Source of the DNA: Fructobacillus evanidus
Lineage (GTDB): Bacteria > Bacillota > Bacilli > Lactobacillales > Lactobacillaceae
Reading direction: 5' to 3'
Length of the DNA: 64,000 nt
NCBI RefSeq assembly: GCF_963580165.1
Contig: NZ_CAUZLM010000008.1
Span: forward strand, 9,272-73,271
The notes beneath the pieces are model-generated. The model saw only the letters and a list, made by a program, of their open reading frames with translations, was not told the origin of the DNA and did no database searches. Below, one piece after another: positions 1 through 9,567 of the stretch; the stretch's first letter is position 1, and the number at the start of each line of letters is the position of its first letter. Position numbers and translations under genes: made by a program.

Positions 1-1074
1 ACCACCGACCCAAAGGACATCTTAGATGATCCAGAAATTGATTTGGTTGTCGAAGTTGCCGGTGGTCCTGGCTCCGCTAAAAACTGGATTAAGTCCGCTT
101 TGGCAAGTAAAAAGCCGGTTATTACAGCCAATAAGGACCTGATTGCGACCGCTGGAGAAGAACTCCTTGACTTAGCAAACAAAGCGCAGGTGCCCCTCTT
201 ATACGAAGCAGCCGTTGCCGGTGGGATTCCAATTATCGGTACCCTACGTGAATATTTCCGCACCGATACAATCCGCTCGTTAGCTGGGATTGTGAACGGC
301 ACAACCAACTATATGTTGACCCAAATGGCCGATAATGACCTTTCTTACGAAACTGCCCTAAAGCAAGCACAAGACTTAGGATTTGCCGAAGCGGACCCCA
401 CAAATGATGTCGCTGGCTACGATGCTGCTTACAAGGCCATCATCTTGGCCCGCCTGGTCTTTGGATTGGAAGCCAGATTAAAAGACATTCAAATTACCGG
501 TATTCAGAAGATTACCGATGAGGATATCGCTGCCGTTAAAACACTTGGTGGCCAACTCAAGCTTCTTTTCCGCATCGATCAAATCAGTGCCGATTCAGTA
601 GTCGTTATCGTTGCTCCCCAGGTTGTGCTACCACAATCGCCTCTGTCACAGGTTCACAATGAGAATAATGCTATTGCAGTAAACAGTGATAACCTTGGTC
701 AAACGCTTTTCTATGGCCCTGGGGCTGGTGCACGCCCAACGGCCCAAGCCGTCTTAGCCGATATTTTGGCTGCCGCAACGGCACCAAAGGACGCTAAGCA
801 ACCGTTGCCAGAAAGGAAAATGACATTAGCTGGCGAACGAGCTCAAGCCTATTGCTGGATTCTGAATACAACTGGTGCAAACAGTGTCAGCCAAGACACC
901 AAGGACGAACTCCGTTCGTTGATTGTTCGTCAAGCCAGCCACGAAAATAACCGTCTTGGCTCTCAGCTCGTCCTTTATACCAAAGAAATGTCCAAAGATC
1001 AGCATGACGCCCTTCTTGACGCCTTAACAACTAATCGGACATTAGCAAAGGAGTTTGTGATTTATCCATGCTAA
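1..1074 (+). CDS. hom: Homoserine dehydrogenase, 5' truncated by window edge
   Basis: Reduces aspartate-4-semialdehyde to homoserine, the branch point to threonine and methionine. The frame is open from base 1, so about 60 N-terminal residues holding the nucleotide-binding start lie outside the window. Visible are VVEVAGG, the TANKDL segment and the family signature NGTTNYML followed by the catalytic domain and a C-terminal ACT-like part. The stop overlaps the thrB start by 7 bases, so translation is probably coupled. With thrB and lysC it forms an aspartate-family cluster. The ATG-less 43-45 TTG is internal, not the start. Confidence 0.95.
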   Translation, partial: TTDPKDILDDPEIDLVVEVAGGPGSAKNWIKSALASKKPVITANKDLIATAGEELLDLANKAQVPLLYEAAVAGGIPIIGTLREYFRTDTIRSLAGIVNGTTNYMLTQMADNDLSYETALKQAQDLGFAEADPTNDVAGYDAAYKAIILARLVFGLEARLKDIQITGIQKITDEDIAAVKTLGGQLKLLFRIDQISADSVVVIVAPQVVLPQSPLSQVHNENNAIAVNSDNLGQTLFYGPGAGARPTAQAVLADILAAATAPKDAKQPLPERKMTLAGERAQAYCWILNTTGANSVSQDTKDELRSLIVRQASHENNRLGSQLVLYTKEMSKDQHDALLDALTTNRTLAKEFVIYPC

Positions 1075-1949
1075 CCATCACTGTACCCGCAAGTTCTGCC
1101 AATCTTGGTCTTGGTTTTGATTGTCTTGGACTTGCATTAAACCTTAATTTAACCGTAACCGTTGGTCCAAAAACTGATACTTGGCAAGTGGATCACCCAT
1201 TTGGCGCAGATATTCCAAACGATGAAACCAATCTCATTGTTCAAACTGCTCGACTCGTTGATCCAGATATTACACCCCACCAACTAATCGTTAAAAGTGA
1301 CATTCCACTGGCTCGTGGTCTTGGGTCTTCCTCATCAGCATTAGTGGCCGGTCTTTTCTTGGGGCACTACTTAGTCGATCAAACGATTGATCGTCACCAA
1401 GTTCTGCAAGAAGCAGCAGCCCTTGAAGGCCACCCTGATAATGTGGCGCCAACTATTTTAGGTGGCCTACAATTAACAGACGATAACCAAAATGGCGTAC
1501 AAGCCACTACCCTTCCACTACCAAAAAATTTGGTCGCGGTTACCTTTATTCCGGACTACCCATTAAAAACAGCGGAAGCAAGGGCAGCTTTGCCTGCAAA
1601 CTTACCGCTCAAAACGGCCGTTCACCAAAGTCAACACCTTGCCAACTTGGTTGCCGCTTGCTACTTAGGTGACCAAAAGCGATTAATGGATTTAGTAGAA
1701 GAAGATCAAATGCATGAACCCTACCGGGCTGATTTAGCACCAGAATTTTTACAAATTCGTGCTTTAGCACACAGCCTTGACCTAGCCGGGACATACCTGT
1801 CGGGAGCTGGACCGACAGTTGTCTCAATAGTTGAACGAGGACACGCTGACCAGTTACTTGAAGCCATTAATGGTCTCAAGCTGAACGGCACAGCAACCAT
1901 TTTAGCTGTCCAACACACCGGTGCCACCCTCACAGGTTCATTGGACTAA
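1068..1949 (+). CDS. thrB: Homoserine kinase (GHMP family)
   Basis: Phosphorylates homoserine to O-phosphohomoserine in threonine synthesis. At 293 aa it has normal family length. The ATP-binding GHMP loop is seen as LARGLGSSSSA near residues 82-92, with the N-terminal PASSANLG motif and the C-terminal GAGPTV segment also intact. It overlaps the end of hom; an AAAGGAG sits 14 nt upstream, rather far, which supports coupling to hom translation. No threonine synthase gene follows directly. Confidence 0.95.
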   Translation: MLTITVPASSANLGLGFDCLGLALNLNLTVTVGPKTDTWQVDHPFGADIPNDETNLIVQTARLVDPDITPHQLIVKSDIPLARGLGSSSSALVAGLFLGHYLVDQTIDRHQVLQEAAALEGHPDNVAPTILGGLQLTDDNQNGVQATTLPLPKNLVAVTFIPDYPLKTAEARAALPANLPLKTAVHQSQHLANLVAACYLGDQKRLMDLVEEDQMHEPYRADLAPEFLQIRALAHSLDLAGTYLSGAGPTVVSIVERGHADQLLEAINGLKLNGTATILAVQHTGATLTGSLD

Positions 1950-2006
1950 AGGCACACATTCTGTTTTGATTTATGAAAGGAGTGCCGATTTCTTACCGGC
2001 AGTATT

Positions 2007-3356
2007 ATGAAAGTAACAAAATTCGGCGGTTCCTCTTTAGCAACTGGAGCCCAGTTTGAACGCGTCATCGATATTTTAAATCAGGACGAAAGCCGGCAGG
2101 TTATCGTGACCTCCGCCCCTGGTAAGGCAAAAGAATTTCCAATCAAAGTCACCGACCTCTTGATTCGCTATGCCAACGAAACTATCAACGATGAGGATGC
2201 TACTGAAACGGTCTTAGCGTTAAAGGAACGCTATCAGACCATTGCCGACCACTTTAACCTCGACCAAGAGGTTTTCCAAACGATTCCTGACCAAATTGAC
2301 CAATTGGCAAATCATCATTATCGCTCTTACTCTTATTTGCGAGCTGCCTTTGCCGCCCATGGCGAGTATTTAAACGCGCAATTACTGACCTTGATTCTGC
2401 AAGCTAAAGGTGAAAAGGCAGTCTTCGTCGACCCAAAACAGCTTCATATGGAAACCGATGCAACAACCGCAACCCTAAATGAAAAAGCCACTTATCGAGA
2501 CCTTGGCGCCTTTGAAATCAAAGATGATACCCGTTATATTTTTCCTGGTTTCTTTGGTTACAATGACCGTGGCGAGATGGTTACCTTTTCTCGTGGCGGT
2601 TCCGACATCACCGGTGCGATTTTAGCTCGTGGCTTAATGGCAGAAGTCTATGAAAACTTTACAGACGTCTCTGCTATTTACGCCGTCAACCCCCGGTTGG
2701 TCAGTCACCCAGCAGCTATTAAGAACATGTCTTATAGTGAAATGCGAGAATTATCTTACGCTGGCTTTGCCGTCTTCCACGATGAAGCCATCATCCCGGC
2801 TATTCAAGCTCAGGTACCAATTAACGTTAAAAATACCAATGACCCAACTGCTCCGGGTACTTGGATTGGCCCAGCCGAACAAAATAAACCGGAACGCCGT
2901 GTAACAGGAATTGCCGCTTCAGACAACTTCTGTGCCCTTTACCTGCACCGGTATCTGTTAAACAAGGAAATCGGCTTCACTATGCGTATTCTAAAGATTT
3001 TGGACCGGCATGGCGTTCCTTACGAACACATGCCTTCTGGAATTGATGACTTGACGATTATCTTCAACAAGAAGAGTCTCAATAAAGAACAAATCGAACA
3101 AATCCAAACAGATATTGAGCGGGAATTGTCGCCCGATACAATGGCTTGGCATGATGACTTTGCCATTATCATGGTTGTCGGTCAAGGAATGATTAACCGT
3201 GTTGGTGCCTTTACCGAAATCGTTACACCACTAAAGGACGCCGGTATTTCGTTGCAGATGGTGAACCAAGGTGCTTCTGAAATTTCAATTATGCTTGGTG
3301 TCGAATCCAAGGACGTTGATAACGCGGTCAAAGCCATTTATCACAACATCTTTTAA
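2007..3356 (+). CDS. lysC: Aspartate kinase (aspartokinase)
   Basis: Phosphorylates aspartate, the first step toward lysine/threonine. The 449-aa protein opens with KFGGSSLA, has the SRGGSDITGA nucleotide-binding stretch near residue 200, and ends in two ACT-type regulatory segments. An AAAGGAGTG lies upstream. It lies 57 bp downstream of thrB in the same direction, so the three genes may be one transcript, ended by the hairpin at 3371. The length and single-domain layout indicate a monofunctional enzyme, not a fusion with homoserine dehydrogenase. Confidence 0.95.
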   Translation: MKVTKFGGSSLATGAQFERVIDILNQDESRQVIVTSAPGKAKEFPIKVTDLLIRYANETINDEDATETVLALKERYQTIADHFNLDQEVFQTIPDQIDQLANHHYRSYSYLRAAFAAHGEYLNAQLLTLILQAKGEKAVFVDPKQLHMETDATTATLNEKATYRDLGAFEIKDDTRYIFPGFFGYNDRGEMVTFSRGGSDITGAILARGLMAEVYENFTDVSAIYAVNPRLVSHPAAIKNMSYSEMRELSYAGFAVFHDEAIIPAIQAQVPINVKNTNDPTAPGTWIGPAEQNKPERRVTGIAASDNFCALYLHRYLLNKEIGFTMRILKILDRHGVPYEHMPSGIDDLTIIFNKKSLNKEQIEQIQTDIERELSPDTMAWHDDFAIIMVVGQGMINRVGAFTEIVTPLKDAGISLQMVNQGASEISIMLGVESKDVDNAVKAIYHNIF

Positions 3357-3370
3357 ATCAAAATTAGCTT

Positions 3371-3409
3371 AGGCAAGACCATTGCACCACGATGGTCTTG
3401 CCTTTTTTT
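3371..3409 (+). terminator. Rho-independent terminator of hom-thrB-lysC
   Basis: A 12-bp perfect stem (AGGCAAGACCAT / ATGGTCTTGCCT) is followed by seven T residues, just past the lysC stop. Confidence 0.93.
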
Positions 3410-3464
3410 GCCCTCGGTCAAGTTAGACGGTTAAGGTTTGCAAATCACACAAAAAGAAGCCAAA

Positions 3465-3526
3465 ACTTTTGGTAAGTTTGGCTTCTAATAGAAAAAAGCC
3501 GAACGGTTAAACCATTCAGCCTTTTT
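3465..3526 (-). terminator. Tandem terminators facing the YlbF gene
   Basis: Read on -, the first hairpin (3492-3526, stem AGGCTGAATGGT with a mismatch) runs into TTTTTT. A second hairpin (3465-3486, AGAAGCCAAA stem) is followed by TTTTTG. Both lie downstream of the YlbF gene and convergent with the lysC terminator. Confidence 0.8.
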
Positions 3527-3544
3527 CTGATTTATTCGAACAAA

Positions 3545-3901
3545 TTAAGCTTGTTGTACCTTGGCGTATGACTCAGACACAGGCTTTGTCACGATTTCGT
3601 TGATTTCACCCAACAACGTGTTCAAAATCTGTTCTGCGGCCATCAAGTCCTTAATCTTGTCGTTTTCTTGGACTTGCTTAGCGACAGCATCCCATTCCTT
3701 TTCTTGGTCAGGAGTAGGTTGTTGCTGTGCTTGCATCATTTGTTGCACAGTCATTTGGATTGCCTGGAATTGCTTAAACAAATCCTTCGCAGCATCATCG
3801 CCTTGAACTGCGTCAAAGGCAGTTTGCCATGACTTGTATTGATCAGTTTCGATCAAAACCTTAGCCATTTCGTTTGCGTTATCGTAAATGTTAACTGTCA
3901 T
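3545..3901 (-). CDS. YlbF/YmcA family protein
   Basis: A 118-aa, alpha-helical, Gln-rich protein of the YlbF/YmcA (Com_YlbF) family, known in bacilli as part of a complex affecting RNA processing and development; in lactic acid bacteria the role is less clear. The start MTVNIYDNANE follows an AAAGGGA site and removes a spurious 7-residue extension. It lies 50 bp downstream of the PBP gene on the same strand, and tandem terminators follow it. Confidence 0.85.
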   Translation of the reverse strand: MTVNIYDNANEMAKVLIETDQYKSWQTAFDAVQGDDAAKDLFKQFQAIQMTVQQMMQAQQQPTPDQEKEWDAVAKQVQENDKIKDLMAAEQILNTLLGEINEIVTKPVSESYAKVQQA

Positions 3902-3950
3902 TATTATCCCTTTCAAATGCAAATCGGAGTAGTGAAATCACTAATAATTA

Positions 3951-6026
3951 CTATTTAAATGCTCCTGTAATAGTATCCCATACTTTAGCCGCACCAGCAA
4001 CTGTGGTATTCACACCGTTACTAAAGTTATTTGCTGCGTTCGTGAACCAATTTGATGATGAAGATGATGAAGTATTAGTATTGCTAGTGTTCGTTTGACT
4101 AGCGTCTGAAACACTAAAGTTATCACCTGTCGTATTTGGTAAAATTTGACCCAATGAAGTCTTCACGAAGTAACCAATTGTCCCCATCAAGCCGATTGGT
4201 AGAGAACTCGTATTGTCGCCTTCCAAACCTTCCCAAGAAACTTGAACGATATCCTTGGTATAGGCCACAGCCCATGAATCCTTTGAGGAGTTCGCATTGT
4301 TTGAATCATTAGGATTTTCAGTAGTTCCAGTTTTACCGGCAATCTTATAACCAGATGGTGCTGCACCCGTTCCAGTTCCGCTGGTATAAGTACCAAGCAT
4401 CATTTTTGTCATATTATCCGCAACTGATTTTGAAATCACTTGCTTTTGAGTTACCTTTGGCTGAGCCACAATCACCTTGCCAGAAGAATCAACAATTTTG
4501 GTAATATAGTGGGCTTGTGACATCGTTCCACCGTTTGCAAAAGCCGTATAGGCGGACGCCATTTGAGATGGTGACACACCAGTCGTCAAACCACCAAGGG
4601 CCAAAGCATAGTTTTTATCTGCATCAACCAGTGGCAAGCCAAACTTTTTACCAGAGTCCCAACCAACATTTACACCTAACTTATTCAGCAAATAAACAGC
4701 TGGAATATTGTAAGAATGCTCTAAGGCCACATACATTGGTACATCGGCCGTTTCGACATTCAGCGCATTATTTGGCGAATAATTATTCGTACCAAAGGTC
4801 ATCTTCTTATTAGGTAACTTGGTATTGATACTGTAACCCGCTTCCAATGCTGGCGCATAAACAACCAAAGGCTTAATAATGGATCCGGGTTGCAATTGTG
4901 ACTGAGTGGCACGGTTAAAGCCACGGAAAGTATGTTGGGTTTCACGGCCACCAATAACGGCTCGAACACCACCCGTCTTAGCATCTAAGACAATCGAAGC
5001 CGCCTGTGCCTGTGACTGATTTCCAAAGAGACTACTCTTCTGGAAATCATTTTGCATGTTTTCCTGGTCTTTTTGGTTCAGGGTTGTATAGATTTTATAC
5101 CCCCGGTTCATGATGTCTTTTTCATCCAAACCGTACTTATTGACGGCTTCGTTCATCACGGCATCAAAGAACCATGGATAATGATACGATTCATCACCCG
5201 TATAGTTGTCATGCAGCACAATGTCAGTTGCCTGAGCAGTCTTTTCCTGCTCCTTAGTCAGCTTCTTGTTTTCATACATTGTTTGCAAAACCAAATTTCT
5301 TCGAGCCTTCGATCGGTCTGGATTATCAATTGGGTTAAATCCAGATGGATTCGTCAGCATACCGGCCAAAGTAGCTGCCTGTTCGGTTGTCAAGTCCTTG
5401 GCGTGAACACCAAAGTACTTCTCTGAAGCATCTTCAACCCCCCAAACACCATGACCAAACCATGCATTATTCAGGTACATCGTCAAAATCTGATTTTTCG
5501 CATAAACCTGTTCAACTTGCATGGACAAGAAAATTTCTTTGGCTTTTCGAGTAAAGGTTTGCTCTTGAGTCAAATAGGCATTTTTTACCAGTTGCTGAGT
5601 AATCGTTGACCCACCACCAGAGATAACATGTGAACCGGTCAAGCGGTTACGAACAAACAAGTATGCTGCTCGACCAAGGCCAGAAACGGAGAACCCGTGT
5701 TCCTTATAAAAGTTACGATCTTCAATCGACAAAACGGCATCGCGCATGTTCTGTGAAATCTGATCATATTTAACATACGTACCCTTTTGCGAGTACAACG
5801 ACCCAGCGTAGTTATTCGAACTATCGTAGATATTCGTCGTTTGTGACAGTGATGATTCCAGTTTCTGTACGTGCGTCGTCTTGGCCATCGTCACTAAGTA
5901 GACTGAGGTCACTAAGAACAGCGACATAAAAATCAGAATCAGAAGTCGACCGATTTGATAGCGATTCCAAGTCGGGGCCGTTCGTTTCCAAAAGGCTGTA
6001 TTTTTAAGTGAAAATTTTGCTTTCAT
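3951..6026 (-). CDS. Class A penicillin-binding protein (transglycosylase/transpeptidase)
   Basis: A bifunctional cell-wall synthase that polymerises lipid II and cross-links peptides outside the membrane. The 691-aa protein has a short basic cytoplasmic tail, one membrane segment (about residues 27-48), a GT51 domain with SIEDRNFYKEHG and GGSTITQQLVKN, and a transpeptidase domain with SxxK as GSIIKP, SxN as SYN and KTG as GKTGTTE. The C-terminus is Ser/Asn/Thr-rich and ends after a short linker. The ATG at 6026 is preceded by AAAGGA; upstream in-frame TTG is unlikely. Resembles PBP2a/1a types of cocci. Confidence 0.93.
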   Translation of the reverse strand: MKAKFSLKNTAFWKRTAPTWNRYQIGRLLILIFMSLFLVTSVYLVTMAKTTHVQKLESSLSQTTNIYDSSNNYAGSLYSQKGTYVKYDQISQNMRDAVLSIEDRNFYKEHGFSVSGLGRAAYLFVRNRLTGSHVISGGGSTITQQLVKNAYLTQEQTFTRKAKEIFLSMQVEQVYAKNQILTMYLNNAWFGHGVWGVEDASEKYFGVHAKDLTTEQAATLAGMLTNPSGFNPIDNPDRSKARRNLVLQTMYENKKLTKEQEKTAQATDIVLHDNYTGDESYHYPWFFDAVMNEAVNKYGLDEKDIMNRGYKIYTTLNQKDQENMQNDFQKSSLFGNQSQAQAASIVLDAKTGGVRAVIGGRETQHTFRGFNRATQSQLQPGSIIKPLVVYAPALEAGYSINTKLPNKKMTFGTNNYSPNNALNVETADVPMYVALEHSYNIPAVYLLNKLGVNVGWDSGKKFGLPLVDADKNYALALGGLTTGVSPSQMASAYTAFANGGTMSQAHYITKIVDSSGKVIVAQPKVTQKQVISKSVADNMTKMMLGTYTSGTGTGAAPSGYKIAGKTGTTENPNDSNNANSSKDSWAVAYTKDIVQVSWEGLEGDNTSSLPIGLMGTIGYFVKTSLGQILPNTTGDNFSVSDASQTNTSNTNTSSSSSSNWFTNAANNFSNGVNTTVAGAAKVWDTITGAFK

Positions 6027-6097
6027 CCGTTTTCCTTTAACCAACAGGGCTCATGCCTGCCGCATAACGCACAGGTGGTCACCGATAAAAAGAGTTT

Positions 6098-7789
6098 TTA
6101 CATTTCCTTTGGTGCTTGCACACCAAGAATTGAGAGTGCAATTGTCAAAGTCGTGGATACGGCCTTCACCAAAGCGAGACGACCATTCAAGTTTTCATCT
6201 TCTGCCAAAATCTTAGAATTAGCATAGTACTTATTGAATGAGCGAGCCAGCGTTAATGCATATTTAGCAATCACTGATGGTTCGCGGTGGTCAAAAGCCC
6301 GCGCAACAGTATCAGGGAAATTCGCCAAAGTTGTCACAATGTCCCATGTTTGTGAATCATCGAGACTGATTTGCCCTTCGTCAACCACAACGCCAGCTTT
6401 CCGAAGGATTGATTGAGCCCGTGCATTCGTATACTGCACGTATGGTCCGGTATCCCCTTCAAAGCGAACGACTTCGCCAAGGTTAAAGTCAAAGTTGTTG
6501 GTCCGGTCATTCATCAAATCGTGGAAGACCACCGCTCCAGCACCGACTTCTTCGGCAACCTGGTCTTTATTGGCCAAATCAGGATTTTTTTCGTTAATTT
6601 GTGAAAGAGCCAGCTCGTGGGCATCATCCAAAACATCCTTCAACAAGACAACGTCACCCTTACGAGTTGACATCTTCTTACCGTTAAAGGTAATCAAACC
6701 AAAGGAAATGTGTTCAACATCGTCCGCCCATGGTAATCCAAGCAAAGTCAAAACAGCCTTTAATTGCACAAAGTGCTCACGCTGTTCGCCACCAACGACA
6801 TACAAAGACTTCGCAAAATCATAAGTTTCCTTACGGTAAATGGCCGCTGCCAAATCACGAGTCATGTACAAAGTAGCACCATCAGTTCGCTTAATCATCG
6901 CTGGGGTCAAGTTCTCATTGATTGAGGACAAGTCAACGATTTGCGCCCCTTGTGATTCCTGCAAGAGGTTCTTTGCTTCCAACATATCAACGACCTTATC
7001 CATCTTGTCGTTGTAGAAAGCTTCCCCATTAAAGGAATCAAATTCGATGCCCAAGCGGTCATAAATTTCCGTAAATTCCTTCAATGATTCCTCACGGAAC
7101 CAGGCCCATAAGCGCTTCGCCTCTGGGTCGCCATCTTCAAGCTTTTTAAACCAAGCACGACCCTCATCATCCAATGATGGGTCTTTCTTCGCCTTATCGT
7201 GGAATTCCACATAGTACTTCAAGAGAGTGGCAATTGGGTCGGCCTTAACTTCTTCTTCCGATCCCCATGTCTTATAAGCGTAAATCAGCTTACCAAACTG
7301 GGTTCCCCAGTCACCAAGATGGTTAATTTTAACTGGCTGGTAACCGTTTTCTTCAGCTAAGTTCGCCAAAGCATTGCCAATCACTGTTGAACGCAAGTGT
7401 CCCATTGACATTGGCTTAGCAATGTTTGGTGATGACATATCCAAAGCGATGTTTCGCCCCTGACCTCGGTCATTCTTTCCGTATTGGTCGCCAGCCGTCA
7501 AAACAGCAGTCAATGTCTCTTGTGTCATCGCCTTCTTATCCAAGAAGAAGTTGATGTAAGGGCCGGTTGCGACAACCTTTTCAAAGCCACTTTGGTCGAT
7601 TTGTTCGACAAGGTCGGCTGCAATTTGCTGTGGGGCCTTCTTTAAGACCTTTGCCAAAGTAAAAGTTGGAAAGGCCAAGTCACCCATCTTAGTATCCTTG
7701 GGCGCTTCCACCTTGCTTGCGATTTCTTCAGCTGTCATGTCAGGTAGGACCGCCTGTAAGGCGGAAGTCACTGCTTGATTCGTTGCCAT
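6098..7789 (-). CDS. argS: Arginyl-tRNA synthetase
   Basis: Charges tRNA-Arg with arginine. The 563-aa class I synthetase shows the N-terminal additional domain, the HIGH-type motif as SMGHLRST, the KMSKS-type motif as KKMSTRKG, and a C-terminal DALR anticodon domain. Length is normal. It is preceded by a T-box leader, so expression should respond to uncharged tRNA-Arg. The same window holds the tRNA-Arg(UCU) used as phage integration site. Confidence 0.97.
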   Translation of the reverse strand: MATNQAVTSALQAVLPDMTAEEIASKVEAPKDTKMGDLAFPTFTLAKVLKKAPQQIAADLVEQIDQSGFEKVVATGPYINFFLDKKAMTQETLTAVLTAGDQYGKNDRGQGRNIALDMSSPNIAKPMSMGHLRSTVIGNALANLAEENGYQPVKINHLGDWGTQFGKLIYAYKTWGSEEEVKADPIATLLKYYVEFHDKAKKDPSLDDEGRAWFKKLEDGDPEAKRLWAWFREESLKEFTEIYDRLGIEFDSFNGEAFYNDKMDKVVDMLEAKNLLQESQGAQIVDLSSINENLTPAMIKRTDGATLYMTRDLAAAIYRKETYDFAKSLYVVGGEQREHFVQLKAVLTLLGLPWADDVEHISFGLITFNGKKMSTRKGDVVLLKDVLDDAHELALSQINEKNPDLANKDQVAEEVGAGAVVFHDLMNDRTNNFDFNLGEVVRFEGDTGPYVQYTNARAQSILRKAGVVVDEGQISLDDSQTWDIVTTLANFPDTVARAFDHREPSVIAKYALTLARSFNKYYANSKILAEDENLNGRLALVKAVSTTLTIALSILGVQAPKEM

Positions 7790-7823
7790 TGTATTATCCT
7801 TTTATTAAAAATTTCACTATCTT

Positions 7824-8020
7824 GCAAAAGAGGACTCGTCTCTTATTAACCAAAGAGACGAGCCCTGCCCGCGGTACCACTCTAATAGCCTTAATGGCCA
7901 CTTTGTTATCAAATTCTGAGCAGAAAAAGCCGCGCGGGCCAGGGCCAGCCCTTAACTCACACTAACGTTAAGGTCACTGCAAAGCTGGGCACCTGCCTTC
8001 TATCTTTTTCAATTACAACC
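7824..8020 (-). promoter_or_regulatory. T-box leader of argS
   Basis: Read on -, the canonical T-box sequence AGAGTGGTACCGCG lies at 7870-7883. It is followed by a strong terminator hairpin at 7832-7864 (GGCTCGTCTCTT pairing with AAGAGACGAGTCC, then TCTTTT). Upstream, GCCCAGC/GCTGGC and TTAAC/GTTAA pairings (about 7945-8000) could be Stem I. The leader is short and I could not assign the specifier codon. Uncharged tRNA-Arg binding should stabilise the antiterminator and allow argS transcription. Confidence 0.9.
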
Positions 8021-8028
8021 AGGATGTC

Positions 8029-8283
8029 TTATTCAGACTTTTTGTCCTGGGGTGCTGCCTTGATGACTTCCACATCGGCCATTCGAACAACAGCGCGGTG
8101 GTTCATTTCATTGACGGCTGGTTGGTCGGCTGGATCATTTTCGATGATTTCGACCAACAATGCATTTTCGTAAACCTTTTCAACCTTACCGGTAAAGGGG
8201 TTTTCCAGATTTCCGTATGCTGGGGCGAGCAACTCATCCCCCACGTGATACTTGGATTCTTGCTTTTCGTCTTCCTTGCTCAT
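8029..8283 (-). CDS. DUF2187-family small protein
   Basis: An 84-aa acidic protein with an SH3/KOW-like core (HVGDELLAPAYGN ... GKVEKVYENALLVEI), matching the DUF2187 family of Firmicutes; function unknown. The ATG at 8283 follows AGGAGG with 5-nt spacing. A clear extended -10 lies upstream. Only a few bases separate its stop from the argS T-box, so its transcript may run into the leader. Confidence 0.75.
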   Translation of the reverse strand: MSKEDEKQESKYHVGDELLAPAYGNLENPFTGKVEKVYENALLVEIIENDPADQPAVNEMNHRAVVRMADVEVIKAAPQDKKSE

Positions 8284-8311
8284 CACAGCCTCCTGCTTAC
8301 TTTCATATAGG

Positions 8312-8320
8312 TCACTATTA
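8312..8320 (-). promoter_or_regulatory. Extended -10 promoter of the DUF2187 gene
   Basis: Read on -, the sequence TGGTATAAT is a consensus extended -10 element (TGnTATAAT), about 30 nt before the start codon. Confidence 0.75.
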
Positions 8321-8332
8321 TACCATAAAGTT

Positions 8333-9565
8333 TTAAGATGTTAGTAAATCAGCTACCAGAGCGATAATGTCTTCAGCAACTTCTGTCTTCAATTTGGCCG
8401 CTACCTGGATTGGCTCTTGGTCAGCGGTGACCAACGTCACCTTGTTTGTATCCTTGTTAAAGCCAGCGCCTTCCTCTAAAACATTATTCGCCACAATCAA
8501 ATCGGCATGCTTTTTGACTAATTTTGCCTGGGCATTTTCGACCAGGTTTTCGGTTTCGGCCGCAAAACCAACGACAACCTGTCTTGGCTTTTTCGCCTCG
8601 CCAACGGTCTTTAAGATGTCGGGATTTTGCACCAAATCTAAAATCATGTGCTCATCACCGTGCTTCTTAACCTTGTGATCAGCTACTTCAGCAACCCGGA
8701 AATCAGATACCGCCGCAGCGCCGATATAAACATCAGCTGTGGCCATTTCTTTTTGAACGGCTGCCAACATCTCTCTCGTATCACCAACCAAAATAACCTG
8801 AATAGCTGGGCTTACCTGTCGTGAGGTGGCCGCGACCAATGTGACGGTTGCACCGGCTGCACGGGCAGCTTCGGCTAAGGCATAACCCATTTTACCAGAA
8901 GACTTATTGGTCAAATAGCGCACTGGATCGATTGGTTCTCGCGTTCCACCCGCAGTAATTACAACTTTTTTGCCGGCTAAGGGCTTCTCTTCGAAAACAG
9001 CATCTTGGAAGTTGTCAGAGTGTAAATCAGCAATATCTGTCACGATTTCAGTCGGTTCTACCATTCTGCCCTTGGCTTCATAGCCTTCGGCCAAAAAACC
9101 ACTAGCTGGTCCGATAAAGTCATAACCATCTATTTTCAGCTGATTTACATTACGCTGCACCGCGGGATTACTCCACATCACGTCATTCATCGCGGGTACA
9201 GCCACCTTGTGGGCTGCACTAGCCATGACCGTTGCCGTTAACACGTTGTCGGCCAGTCCCAAAGCTAATTTAGCCAGGGTATTGGCCGTCAAAGGTGCCA
9301 GCACAATCAAGTCAGCCCACTTCGCTAAGTGAACGTGGTCAACAGCGCTGCTAGGTCCTTGCCAACTCACATCAGTCAAAACGGGATGCGTCGAAAGCAC
9401 CGCCAAAGTCTTGGCTGGTAAAAATTCTTGGGCCACATCCGTCATCACCACTTTCACATTGGCCCCAGCCTTAATCAACAGACGCGTTAATTCGGCTGCC
9501 TTATAGGCTGCGACACCGCCCGTTACGGCTAAAAGGACGTTTTTATCTTGGTAAAAAGCTGTCAT
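8333..9565 (-). CDS. coaBC: Bifunctional CoaBC (PPC synthetase/decarboxylase)
   Basis: Makes 4'-phosphopantetheine from 4'-phosphopantothenate and cysteine in coenzyme A synthesis. The N-terminal flavoprotein decarboxylase half has TGGVAAYKA and PAMNDVMW; the C-terminal synthetase half has GGTREPIDPVRYLTN and a Lys-rich KxKK segment. The start at 9565 follows GGAGG with 7-nt spacing; the upstream in-frame extension is rejected because it reads through the murE end. It begins 3 bp after the murE stop, so the two are cotranscribed. Confidence 0.95.
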   Translation of the reverse strand: MTAFYQDKNVLLAVTGGVAAYKAAELTRLLIKAGANVKVVMTDVAQEFLPAKTLAVLSTHPVLTDVSWQGPSSAVDHVHLAKWADLIVLAPLTANTLAKLALGLADNVLTATVMASAAHKVAVPAMNDVMWSNPAVQRNVNQLKIDGYDFIGPASGFLAEGYEAKGRMVEPTEIVTDIADLHSDNFQDAVFEEKPLAGKKVVITAGGTREPIDPVRYLTNKSSGKMGYALAEAARAAGATVTLVAATSRQVSPAIQVILVGDTREMLAAVQKEMATADVYIGAAAVSDFRVAEVADHKVKKHGDEHMILDLVQNPDILKTVGEAKKPRQVVVGFAAETENLVENAQAKLVKKHADLIVANNVLEEGAGFNKDTNKVTLVTADQEPIQVAAKLKTEVAEDIIALVADLLTS

Positions 9566-9567
9566 GG

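Noticed and set aside
1609..1933. Antisense ORFs inside thrB
   Set aside because: They are shadow frames of a well-conserved gene, with no ribosome sites.
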